Shown here: piece after piece, positions 28,603-36,775 of the stretch
How positions within the stretch are numbered: position 1 is the stretch's first letter
Layout: each line of letters starts with the position of its first letter
NCBI GenBank assembly: GCA_050117315.1
Contig: JASFMY010000010.1
Span: 1 to 64,000 of the forward strand
Length of the DNA stretch: 64,000 bases
Reading direction: 5' to 3'
Source of the DNA: JANQIV01 sp050117315
GTDB lineage: Bacteria; Bacteroidota; Ignavibacteria; Ignavibacteriales; Melioribacteraceae
Notes under the pieces: generated by a model
What the model saw: only the letters and a program-made list of their open reading frames with translations
Told to the model about the DNA's origin: nothing
Database searches by the model: none
Translations under genes and position numbers: made by a program

Positions 28603-28603
28603 A

Positions 28604-28719
28604 TATACTTGTTGCAAATTGGTTTTGGGATTTAGTTTTTATTTAGAACTCACCTAAATCCTCTCTTAAAAAGAGAGGATTTTATGGCGAAATCCCAAAA
28701 CCAATTTGGCTTGTGTATA
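28604..28719. repeat. MITE-like element, copy A
   Basis: 116 bases bounded by TATA. Left end TATACTTGTTGCAAATTGG and right end (reverse strand) TATACACAAGCCAAATTGG are imperfect terminal inverted repeats extended by TTTTGGGATTT. The centre holds CCTCTCTTAAAAAGAGAGG. It lacks the roughly 30-base central insert of copies B and C. Confidence 0.85.
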
Positions 28720-28888
28720 ATAAGTTACCTTCTTAAAATTTGCGATTGCACATTTTTACCGGCATAGTTTCAACATTTATTTCATTCCCGTCTACAAAGT
28801 CAGCCTTTCAATTGATCTTTACCCCTAATTATGCATTAGGAAGGTACACAATTTATGAGTCTTTTAAAAACAATAGGTTACTTCAAAA

Positions 28889-29031
28889 TTAGAGTTTCTG
28901 CAAAATTAGATATCTAAACGTTTTGTCATTTCGACCGGAGGGAGAAATCTTTGAAATTGTACTCTAATTGAAGGATTTCTCACCCAAAAAACGGGTTCGA
29001 AATGACAATTTTTATTTTGCAGAAACTCTAA
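28889..29031. repeat. 143-bp element with perfect 18-bp terminal inverted repeats
   Basis: TTAGAGTTTCTGCAAAAT (28889-28906) and its exact reverse complement (29014-29031) bound an element with further internal symmetry (GTCATTTCGA against TCGAAATGAC, AGAAATC against GATTTCT). It has no coding capacity, so it is MITE-like. Related ends occur at 29126-29140, 53516-53532 and 63001-63017. Confidence 0.8.
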
Positions 29032-29077
29032 TTATTAAAAATTCCCATTGGAGCTACACATCTACGACTAATTGCAG

Positions 29078-29140
29078 TAAGTTGACGCTTATGCGCTCTG
29101 CGGGATTCGAAATGACTGACTTTTTATTTTGCAGAAACTT
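29078..29140. repeat. partial copy of the 143-bp element
   Basis: A right half only: GGGATTCGAAATGAC followed by ATTTTGCAGAAACTT, similar to 28990-29029. The segment TAAGTTGACGCTTAT at 29078-29092 is the inverted match of 27663-27677. Confidence 0.55.
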
Positions 29141-29171
29141 TATTTTCTAATGCATAATCCGGGTTTATATG

Positions 29172-30761
29172 TTACTCTTGAATGTAAGGGGAACGGTAAT
29201 AATTAATATCAAGTGCTTCAAAACGTTTTTTGTGATTGATTAATCTTTGACGGTAATTATTCCGGTCTCTCCTGCCTTTTTGCGACCATCCGATTTCTGC
29301 AGCGCCGGCTAACCTGGGGAAAGCCATATATTCAATATCGTTCATGGTTTTAATTGTCTCTGTCCACAAAGGTGCTTCAATGCCGAGAATGTTAGCTTCC
29401 GTAACACCCGGTATTTCGGTTTCCGGGTCCCATGAATAGGACTTTTGAACGTCGGTATATCCTGCCCAAAAGAGACCAAGGGGGGTTGATTCTTCGTATT
29501 TCATATCAAGATAAATTCTTGTTGAAGGCGACATAATAATTTTCATACCTTTTTTTGCAGCAGTAAAGGCGTGCTCGTGCGAATCCCAAAACTGCGCAAC
29601 CGCAGAGGACGAAACATCTGCTGTTGATATTTCTTCCCAGCCGATCATTTTTTTGCCGTGCGAGTGAACAATTTTTTCAACTCTTTCAATGAATTTTACA
29701 TAGTCTTGATGTTCGGTTGATTTCGCTTCGTCTCCCCCGATGTGAATATATTCGCCGGGGGTTATTACAGCTAATTCTTTTATAACATCTTCAATAAATT
29801 TATATGTGATTTCCTTTTTAATGCATAGGGAAGAAAACCCGACTTCAATCCCGGTGTATAATTCCGGCGCAATGCCACTGCAGTTTAGTTCGGGATATGA
29901 AGCAAGCGCCGTGTTGGTATGTCCCGGCATATCTATTTCGGGAATTACGGTTATAAATCTTTCTTTTGCGTAGTCAACAATCTCTTTGTAATCTTCCTGG
30001 GTATAGTAACCGCCGGGGTCGCCATCCACGGCAGTTCTTCCACCGATTGCGGCCAGTTCCGGCCACGATTTAATTTCAATGCGCCAGCCCTGGTCGTCCG
30101 TTAGATGCAGATGCAAACGGTTCATTTTATAAAACGCCAGGTAGTCGATATACTGTTTTACATCTTCCGTGCTGAAAAAATGACGTGCAACATCCAGCAT
30201 TGCACCGCGCCATTTGTAACGCGGGAAATCTTTGATTGAGACTGTCCGTATTTTCCACGGAATATTTTGAATGGTACTTTTCTCAATTTCATCCGGCAGC
30301 AATTGCCTTAATGTTTGAATACCGTAAAATAAACCAACCGGTTCGGCCGCTTCCAGGATTATGTTTTCAGTTGTAATCGAAAGTCTGTAGCCTTCGCTGC
30401 GGATAGTGCCGTCATCAACCAGTTTTAAATAAATATTACCTCTTTCCGTTTTGGAGTTTGAGGCGCCGACCTTTAAAGGAAAACCCGTTGCCGGTCTTAG
30501 CTTCCCGGCAAGATATACAGCCGTCATGTATGTTTTTTCGTCTGCCGGATCAACATAAATATTTGTTTGGTTTGTTAAATTGAAAGACCCGGCAGATGCC
30601 GGATTAGTAATCATTTCCGCCGGAATTGGAATAAGGGATGATGTTTCTCCGGCTTCCTTTAACGTAATTTTCTTTGTTCCGCATGAAAGTATAAAACCGA
30701 ATGTTAGTATTACCAAAGAGACATTTTTTAGTATTGTTTTTCTAACCGGGAGATTTGACAA
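29172..30761 (-). CDS. GH20 beta-N-acetylhexosaminidase, lipoprotein
   Basis: 529 residues from the chosen start. A lipoprotein signal ends in FILSCG. A GH20b-type N-terminal domain (about 35-160) precedes the (beta/alpha)8 catalytic domain with RHFFSTEDVKQYIDYLA, LHLHLTDDQGWRIEIK and the catalytic pair in HIGGDEAK. Retaining enzymes of GH20 use the neighbouring acetamido group of the substrate and remove terminal GlcNAc or GalNAc from chitin fragments, murein or glycans. I prefer TTG 30761, which has GAGG about 8 bases upstream and places the signal peptide at the N-terminus; the longer frame reaches ATG 30866. No sugar transporter is adjacent. Confidence 0.93.
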   Translation of the reverse strand: MSNLPVRKTILKNVSLVILTFGFILSCGTKKITLKEAGETSSLIPIPAEMITNPASAGSFNLTNQTNIYVDPADEKTYMTAVYLAGKLRPATGFPLKVGASNSKTERGNIYLKLVDDGTIRSEGYRLSITTENIILEAAEPVGLFYGIQTLRQLLPDEIEKSTIQNIPWKIRTVSIKDFPRYKWRGAMLDVARHFFSTEDVKQYIDYLAFYKMNRLHLHLTDDQGWRIEIKSWPELAAIGGRTAVDGDPGGYYTQEDYKEIVDYAKERFITVIPEIDMPGHTNTALASYPELNCSGIAPELYTGIEVGFSSLCIKKEITYKFIEDVIKELAVITPGEYIHIGGDEAKSTEHQDYVKFIERVEKIVHSHGKKMIGWEEISTADVSSSAVAQFWDSHEHAFTAAKKGMKIIMSPSTRIYLDMKYEESTPLGLFWAGYTDVQKSYSWDPETEIPGVTEANILGIEAPLWTETIKTMNDIEYMAFPRLAGAAEIGWSQKGRRDRNNYRQRLINHKKRFEALDINYYRSPYIQE

Positions 30762-31050
30762 GGTTGTATCCTCATTAATTTTTAATCGATGTAAAAATAT
30801 TAAATATAATTTCGTAAATCTATTTTTAGAGATTAATGAATTTCTGTTTTTTTTATTTCCCGTCAAGATACTCTTTTAAGCCGGCCGTTAATAAAATATT
30901 GCCGTCCTGCAATGCAGCTTTCTCTTTTGAATTCAGGGATATCATCAGAAAAATCTTTAACAACCTCTGTGGTGAGTCATAGTTTTATTTGTTTGGACAG
31001 ATAGAATAGTTAAATTAATTAAGATTATCGATTTGCAATCAGAATATTTG

Positions 31051-31668
31051 CTAAGTTTTCATTTCTCTAGCTGATTGTGTTGCCCAGATGCTTTTTGCCA
31101 TTACACGAAAACGAATAACTGCAACATAGTAGGTTACCGCAAGGCAAATAAACAATCCGGCTGTATAGTAATATAAATAAACGGCCTGGTAATTATTGCC
31201 ATATGCCAAAATTAGTGAAACCGTCATACCGGTAATAAATGAGACCAAAGTGTTGTTTGTAAGAAAAAATTGTGCAATAACCCGTTTCAAGTGTCCCTGA
31301 GAATCTTCGTGTTCGCTAAGCTGTGCCAAAAGAATGTATAGCTTGTTGTACTGATCGTAAGCATTAATTTCTTCCTCACCTTTATGGCTGAACTCTTTTG
31401 GAACTTTTAGTTTTGTGCAAAAAGGGAATAACTTAAATGTGATAATAACTTTCTCGAGCAGAATTCCGAAAGTCTGTGTTAAAACCATTATGGTCACTGC
31501 TATACCGCCTATTATCCAATCACTTGGTATTTCAAAAGTGTTTTTTAGCGGGTCAAGAATTGAGGTATCATTAATTGCAAACGCACAGTAAAGTAATGCT
31601 ATTGTTATAAATCCCGGTACAACAGTTGCCAAAGCAACCCATAATGAAATTCCTAAAAATGCTCCCAT
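31051..31668 (-). CDS. four-helix membrane protein, unknown function
   Basis: 205 residues, not recognised. Four hydrophobic segments are seen at about 6-30, 50-78, 135-158 and 165-190, with a hydrophilic loop (about 80-130, ECC-free, Glu and Lys rich) between the second and third. ATG 31668 has GGGGA upstream. It lies downstream of the decarboxylase-like gene on the same strand, but a terminator-like hairpin separates them. Confidence 0.6.
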   Translation of the reverse strand: MGAFLGISLWVALATVVPGFITIALLYCAFAINDTSILDPLKNTFEIPSDWIIGGIAVTIMVLTQTFGILLEKVIITFKLFPFCTKLKVPKEFSHKGEEEINAYDQYNKLYILLAQLSEHEDSQGHLKRVIAQFFLTNNTLVSFITGMTVSLILAYGNNYQAVYLYYYTAGLFICLAVTYYVAVIRFRVMAKSIWATQSAREMKT

Positions 31669-31714
31669 TTTTATTCCCCAAGAATTTTTGAATACTTTAT
31701 AAAAATTTAATTAA

Positions 31715-31740
31715 GCCGCCGCTTGCCGTTAAGCGACGGC
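31715..31740 (-). terminator. terminator after the decarboxylase-like gene
   Basis: GCCGCCGCTT and AAGCGACGGC form a 10-bp stem with one mismatch and a 6-base loop. On the minus strand it is followed by TTAATTAAATTTT. Confidence 0.6.
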
Positions 31741-31759
31741 TATTATTACATATTATCTA

Positions 31760-32926
31760 TTAATAAGGATAAGCATTCCCAATCCATGTGCCTTGCTGGT
31801 AATGCACATTTGGCTGGTTAGTTAATTGTACATTGCTTTCACGTTGAAATACCATTACAAAGTCGGAACCACCAAACTGGAAGTAGCCGAGTTCTTCGCC
31901 TTTGTGGATTGTAACGCCTTCTTCCGCCGTTAAGACAACGGAAGATACTTGAGCCATTCCCATAGGTAAGCACGCAACAAGTCCGATAGGTGAATCAATA
32001 ACAACTAATCCGCGGGTTTGTACAAACTGGTACCCTGTGCCGTCAAGTGCGTTTAACGCGTTTACAATTTTCCCATCGACTTCTTTTTTTACAACGTTAA
32101 CATCAAGGTATGCCTGACCCTGTATTATTTTTGCTTCGAGGATTTTTCCTTCTACCGGGGTATGCCAGCGATGGTAATCGAAAGTATTCAAAAAGCTGTG
32201 TGTGAAAATTCCGCCTTTAAAACTATCGGCATAATCACTGTCTTTAAGCAGTTCATGGATACTCCACTGGATTCCTTTAACATCGAGTTTATTTTCTTCA
32301 ACATAAATTTTGTTCTTTTCGCTGATTTGCCACCAGCCTACAAAAGTACAATCAGCCGGGGAAACAATAACACTGTCGTCTCTCAATCCGGCAATTGGGC
32401 GCATTCCGGGTTTATAATGTCTTGCAAAAAACTGGTTGAAAGTACGGTAAGCTTTCCAGTCGTCTTCGGGATTTTGCAGGTAGCTTGCCGGAGGCGGCAT
32501 GTACTCATCCCAGTTAAATAGGGGATCATCTTTGAAAGACTTAACATGTTTGGCTGATTCTGTTGTATCGAGATAAGCTCCCCACGAAACAGCAAATTCT
32601 TTAATCCATTCCGACAATGGTGTTAATTTTTCCGATTGTTCGCCCGGTTTTACAGGGCTTTGCAGTGATTTTACAGGTTCTTGATCAACTATGAAATAAA
32701 ACTCGGTGATCTTGTCGTAAACAAAACGGGTATCACCCCGTTCTCTCGGAGCCCAGGTAACGAGTTTATCGAGCCAGCCCAAATACCCCTTGTAATCGTC
32801 CCATTCTTTTAGTTCGAGAAAATTATAAATATCATATTCCTGTGCTTTGTGAATCGCTTTGTTGAATTTGTCATACCAGTTATGCTCGGAAATTAGATGA
32901 TCTAATTTTTGTACTATGGGTTCCAT
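31760..32926 (-). CDS. phosphatidylserine decarboxylase-like protein
   Basis: 388 residues. The C-terminal half has the PSD fold: FLNTFDYHRWHTPVEGK (catalytic His region), VVIDSPIGLVACLPMGMAQVSSV and GYFQFGGSDFVMVF. The GGS here sits where classical enzymes have LGST; self-cleavage before this Ser makes the pyruvoyl cofactor. The N-terminal part (about 1-120) resembles the extra domain of PSD-related proteins (PSDC type). The product would be phosphatidylethanolamine, or another amine if the substrate has changed. Start ATG 32926 follows a perfect AGGAGG; the longer frame from 32986 is rejected. Confidence 0.85.
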   Translation of the reverse strand: MEPIVQKLDHLISEHNWYDKFNKAIHKAQEYDIYNFLELKEWDDYKGYLGWLDKLVTWAPRERGDTRFVYDKITEFYFIVDQEPVKSLQSPVKPGEQSEKLTPLSEWIKEFAVSWGAYLDTTESAKHVKSFKDDPLFNWDEYMPPPASYLQNPEDDWKAYRTFNQFFARHYKPGMRPIAGLRDDSVIVSPADCTFVGWWQISEKNKIYVEENKLDVKGIQWSIHELLKDSDYADSFKGGIFTHSFLNTFDYHRWHTPVEGKILEAKIIQGQAYLDVNVVKKEVDGKIVNALNALDGTGYQFVQTRGLVVIDSPIGLVACLPMGMAQVSSVVLTAEEGVTIHKGEELGYFQFGGSDFVMVFQRESNVQLTNQPNVHYQQGTWIGNAYPY

Positions 32927-33120
32927 TCTGCCTCCTAAATTTTTAGTTAAAAGTTTTTTAAAGAAAATTCCTGAAACAGCTTTCAAATTATAGCGATGAG
33001 ATTATGTTAGACAATAAAAGAGAAAAGGTTGATATAATTCAATTCAAAATAGCAGTTTTGCATTAAAAATAAAAATTTAAAATGATGCGCAAGCACTAAT
33101 TGGTGTTAGACTTTTGTTGA

Positions 33121-33267
33121 TATACTTGTTGCAAATTGGTTTTGGGATTTTGTTTTTTTTAGAACTCACCTAAATCCTCCCCGCCTCCCAAAGTCTCGTA
33201 CGGCGGGCAGGTCTTAAAAAGAGAGGACTTTATGGCAAAATCCCAAAACCAATTTGGCTTGTGTATA
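33121..33267. repeat. MITE-like element, copy B
   Basis: 147 bases, same orientation as copy A. Ends are TATACTTGTTGCAAATTGG and, reversed, TATACACAAGCCAAATTGG. It carries a central insert with CCGCCTCCCAAAGTCTCGTA that copy A lacks. The flanking region 32927-33333 has no gene. Confidence 0.88.
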
Positions 33268-33333
33268 TTAAGGCAGACGCGAATTATTTTTTAACGGCAG
33301 GAGTATTAGGCTCCCGCCGTAAATTAAAAACTT

Positions 33334-34317
33334 CTATATCTTGCTTGTAAGCTGGGTTACACCTATAACTACTTTGCCGATAGGATGCTCTTCATTAAAG
33401 TAACGTATTGCTTTTGCAGTTTCACTCAAAGGATAGTGTTTATCAATTACGGATTTTATTTTGCCGGCTTCAATTAGGTTTTTTATAAAGAGAAGATCTT
33501 TATTGTTGGTATTTGCTACGAAGGATTTAATTTTCTTATTCTCTTTTTTAGAAATCTTTTTCCCAAATACCATTGCTCGAAATAGTTGTGAAAGTTCTCC
33601 CCCGATTATGACATAATTTCCACAGGGTTTTATTGTACTCAGAATATCCGGAAGGGGTTTGTAAGCGGCACAGTCGATTACAAGATCATAATGCTCTTTG
33701 GTTTTAGTGTAATCTTCTTTTGTGTAATCAATAACGTGATCTGCTCCTATTGATTTAACAATATCAAAACTTTTAGTTCTGCATACGGCCGTCACATCAG
33801 TCCCGTACGATTTTGTAATCTGTACCGCATAACTGCCTACACCACCTGAAGCTCCTGTAATTAACACTTTTTGCCCGGATTGTATTTCTCCCTTATCTCT
33901 TATGCCTATCAAAGCAGTTATTCCCGCCGTAGGCACAGCCGCTGCCTCTTCAAATGATAGGTTGGAAGGTTTTAATGCAATTACATCTTCCGTTGCGCAT
34001 ACGTACTCGGCATATCCGCCTCCGGAAGTATCTCCAAACACTTCGTCGCCCGGCTTAAAATGTTTTACTTTTTTTCCGACAGCTTCCGCTATCCCCGCTA
34101 TATCTCCTCCGGGAATTTTCTTATTGGGACTAAAAAATCCGCCTCCCATTAAGCGTACAAGTAAAGGCTTCCCGCTCATTTTATGCCAGTCGGCTGCATT
34201 TACTGATGACGCAAGAACTCTAACAAGTACTTCATTGTCTTTGGGGACAGGTTTTTCCGCGTCTGTATACTGTAAAACATCAGGCGACCCGTATTTTTTT
34301 TGTATAATAGCCTTCAT
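33334..34317 (-). CDS. zinc-free quinone-oxidoreductase-like MDR protein
   Basis: 327 residues of the medium-chain dehydrogenase/reductase superfamily. MKAIIQKKYGSPDVL at the start, SSVNAADWHKMSG, GGDIAGI and the Rossmann motif LITGASGGVGSYAVQ (about 147-161) are typical of NAD(P)H-dependent quinone or enone reductases. The Cys ligands of zinc alcohol dehydrogenases are missing. It probably reduces a small carbonyl or quinone in the cytoplasm. A 10-bp hairpin (33294-33320) lies just after the stop. It could form an operon with the C_GCAxxG_C_C gene 36 bases upstream. Confidence 0.9.
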   Translation of the reverse strand: MKAIIQKKYGSPDVLQYTDAEKPVPKDNEVLVRVLASSVNAADWHKMSGKPLLVRLMGGGFFSPNKKIPGGDIAGIAEAVGKKVKHFKPGDEVFGDTSGGGYAEYVCATEDVIALKPSNLSFEEAAAVPTAGITALIGIRDKGEIQSGQKVLITGASGGVGSYAVQITKSYGTDVTAVCRTKSFDIVKSIGADHVIDYTKEDYTKTKEHYDLVIDCAAYKPLPDILSTIKPCGNYVIIGGELSQLFRAMVFGKKISKKENKKIKSFVANTNNKDLLFIKNLIEAGKIKSVIDKHYPLSETAKAIRYFNEEHPIGKVVIGVTQLTSKI

Positions 34318-34353
34318 AAGTTTTCCTTTCTTATGAAACTTATTTTGTAATTG

Positions 34354-35187
34354 TTATAACTGTGCAAGTGTATCAATCAATTTTTTACAACCGCCGCATT
34401 TTATAAATTCCGTATGCTCGTCTACGGTCTTAAAGTACTTTCGTGTTATTGCATTGCATTCAATTTCATCATCAGTCTCGGCATAGAATTTATCAAACGT
34501 TTCTTCGGTATTTACATATTTGAAAGCGTCTTTCCCGTTTTCTTTTTTACACCAATCAAGAGTTTTTTTCCAGACAGCAGCGCCCAAAGCGCCGCATGCA
34601 TTCCCGCTCAAGCCAATTCCCCCGGCAAACCCGGCCACCATAGCCGTTTCTTTATCACTGCCTCCCATTTTTTTTACTACTTCGGAAGCGCAGCTTAACG
34701 GCCGTTGAGGTAAATCGGTTTGTTGTTGAGATAATCCTTCTTTTGCCGCCTTGATTGCTTCCGGGGCCCATTCTTCGGCAAGTTTAAAGCATGACAAAAA
34801 TCTGCCCGTTAAAAAGTGCTTTGCAATACTTATTTTGCTTTCCCAATCACAGTTTGTTATTTCGTAGCAATAGATGTTTTTTGACTTCTTGGAAAATGAT
34901 TCGACAATATTCTGAGTTGTCCTTACGGCTAAACCAATAGCTTGATTAATATTTCCGCTCCTGTAGAAGGCTTCGGTTCCAACTCCCAGCGAAGCTCCCC
35001 AAAGCATTCCGCATTGATATCCCTGTCTTAATATTCCGCCTGTAAGCGGATCTGCGGCACGTTCTTCAGCTTCTTCTGAGTGCCCAAATTCGCGGTTTAT
35101 TATATAAAAGAATGTACGGGAGCAGGACCCTAATTTTCTAAATAATTTTTTGGTATCATTTACGTCGCGTTTCATTTGTTTAATCAT
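34354..35187 (-). CDS. C_GCAxxG_C_C family redox protein
   Basis: 277 residues. LRQGYQCGMLWGASLGVG near residue 53 and GGIGLSGNACGALGAAVW near 198 are the paired Cys-Gly signatures of the C_GCAxxG_C_C family, whose members are thought to bind metal or take part in redox chemistry, often beside oxidoreductases. A C-terminal CGGCKK adds another Cys pair. Two starts are possible, 35187 (MIKQM) and 35175 (MKRDV); spacing to AGGA does not settle it. The neighbouring oxidoreductase and the divergent TetR gene suggest one stress-response unit. Confidence 0.8.
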   Translation of the reverse strand: MIKQMKRDVNDTKKLFRKLGSCSRTFFYIINREFGHSEEAEERAADPLTGGILRQGYQCGMLWGASLGVGTEAFYRSGNINQAIGLAVRTTQNIVESFSKKSKNIYCYEITNCDWESKISIAKHFLTGRFLSCFKLAEEWAPEAIKAAKEGLSQQQTDLPQRPLSCASEVVKKMGGSDKETAMVAGFAGGIGLSGNACGALGAAVWKKTLDWCKKENGKDAFKYVNTEETFDKFYAETDDEIECNAITRKYFKTVDEHTEFIKCGGCKKLIDTLAQL

Positions 35188-35723
35188 CCTAAAAATTTAT
35201 TACTGTTATTCTAATCGTTATTTTCCGTTGCAAAAAAAACATTTCTCCGGTTGTGAATATGTTCTGTCTACCCGATAGTTTACCAAAGGGAGTTTTACTT
35301 CACCCGTAAAAACACTAGTGACATAAACGGGGTTTGTCATCACTAATAAAGCAACTATGTTTTTTGCACTAATTCTTCAAAGTTTACAATTTCTTTTTGC
35401 AGTTTAAAATCGGCCTTGTTAATAATTATCATTGGCTATTGCCTGATGTAGTTTTTCTCGTGCCAGGTACCGTCGTTAAAATTGATTTGAAAATATCATC
35501 CAGACTTAATCAGCATTATAAATATTTCACTCCAATCAGTCTGGCAAACAATTTATTTAAGTGCTGTATTTTTGTTAAAAATAAAAATATACAATTACTT
35601 TTTGATACTCAACTAATAAAAAGACACCTTATTCATTAGGGCATATCCCGATCAAATAATAACTTGACAGTCACTCAAAAGCGGCCTATTTTTGTCACGG
35701 AAAATGCTGAAAGAGTGACATTT
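35188..35723. promoter_or_regulatory. divergent control region with repeated GTCACT half-sites
   Basis: This gap lies between the C_GCAxxG_C_C gene and the TetR gene. It holds AGTGACA (35317-35323) facing GTCATCACT (35336-35344), and GTCACTC (35670-35676) facing GAGTGAC (35713-35719), the last pair ending just before the TetR start. This could be a TetR operator set. I see no other gene. Confidence 0.35.
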
Positions 35724-36347
35724 ATGGGACAAATAAGAGACAGAGAAAAAACCAAGCAGAAACTAATTAATGCAGTGGGCAGGTTAATCACAAACGAAGG
35801 TTTTGAGAAAGTAGGCGTTAATGCGGTAGCTAAAGAAGCCGGGGTAGACAAAGTTTTGATCTACCGTTATTTTGGCGGGTTAAACGGTCTGCTGGAAACA
35901 TATGTTTTGCAAAAGGATTATTACTCAAATCTGAAGAAACAAATTGCGAAAAAAGTAACTACCGGTAGTGAAAAAGATGTAATTGAAGCAATAAAAGATA
36001 TGTTACTCGGGCAGGCAAATGAGCTGTTTAGTGATAAAGAGCTTCAGGAAATTTTAAGGTGGGAAGTAGTAAATAAAAATGAAATTACAGATACGCTTGC
36101 GGCTGAAAGGGAAAATCAAAGCATATGGCTGTTAAATCAAATTGAAAAGGTTTTGGAATCTGAGGATATTGATATGCCTGCTCTCACAGCAATTTTGGCA
36201 GGGGGAATAAGTTATTTGATTCTGCGTGCAAAACACGCCTCGCTCGTAAACGGGATTGACATTAAAACTGAAGAAGGCTGGGGGAGGATTGAAAAAACAC
36301 TTTCACAGATGGTTGACCTTGTTGCAGGTAAAGCGACGACAAATTAG
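35724..36347 (+). CDS. TetR family transcriptional regulator
   Basis: 207 residues. An N-terminal helix-turn-helix (about 12-55; LINAVGRLI, GVNAVAKEAGVDKVLIYRYF) is the classical TetR DNA-binding domain, followed by an all-helical ligand domain with no clear family. I chose ATG 35724 because AAAGAG lies about 8 bases upstream and the domain starts at once; the frame is open to 35664. It is divergent from the oxidoreductase/C_GCAxxG_C_C genes, the usual target layout for a TetR repressor. Confidence 0.9.
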   Translation: MGQIRDREKTKQKLINAVGRLITNEGFEKVGVNAVAKEAGVDKVLIYRYFGGLNGLLETYVLQKDYYSNLKKQIAKKVTTGSEKDVIEAIKDMLLGQANELFSDKELQEILRWEVVNKNEITDTLAAERENQSIWLLNQIEKVLESEDIDMPALTAILAGGISYLILRAKHASLVNGIDIKTEEGWGRIEKTLSQMVDLVAGKATTN

Positions 36348-36405
36348 AAGGAAAGGTTCAACCCGCCAGTTTGTTGTCTGCAACTCAAATTTTATCATTT
36401 AATTT

Positions 36406-36747
36406 ATGGCTAAATCTATAATTCGGAATATTGCAGGGGCAACTATAAATGTCCACGAAAGGATATCTTTGAATTCATTTTGGGGATTCTTAAGATACAT
36501 TAAATGTGGTACTAAAGTAAACAATCGGTTATGGCATGAACATCCAGGGGCTTACTGCCTTTTGGGAATGCTTAACATGTATGAGCTAAGCAAGTACGAG
36601 GAAGCGGAAAGTCACTTCGGAAAAGCATTGGCGAGTGATATCAATCATATAGGGACCTATTACTCCTCTTACGCCGATTTGTTAATTCAGACCAGTGAAC
36701 ACGGAAGGGCAAAAAGGGAGGTAGATTGTTGCCTCCCCTTAGATTGA
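36406..36747 (+). CDS. truncated TPR-like protein
   Basis: 113 residues. The middle (GAYCLLGMLNMYELSKYEEAESHFGKAL) is one clear TPR unit and the following YYSSYADLLIQ part of a second. The last residues are encoded by a palindrome (CCTCCCCTT...AAGGGGAGG, 36735-36761), so the original C-terminus has probably been lost to a repeat insertion. Function unknown. Confidence 0.45.
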   Translation: MAKSIIRNIAGATINVHERISLNSFWGFLRYIKCGTKVNNRLWHEHPGAYCLLGMLNMYELSKYEEAESHFGKALASDINHIGTYYSSYADLLIQTSEHGRAKREVDCCLPLD

Positions 36748-36761
36748 AGGGGAGGTGGAGG
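36735..36761. repeat. CCTCCCC palindrome
   Basis: CCTCCCCTT and AAGGGGAGG separated by AGATTG. It overlaps the end of the TPR-like ORF and lies in the convergent gap with the GH8 gene, so it could also act as a terminator. Confidence 0.5.
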
Positions 36762-36775
36762 GATTTATCTCGTTA

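Noticed and set aside
28968..29150. 60-codon ORF within the 143-bp element
   Set aside because: It arises from inverted-repeat sequence and has no coding features.
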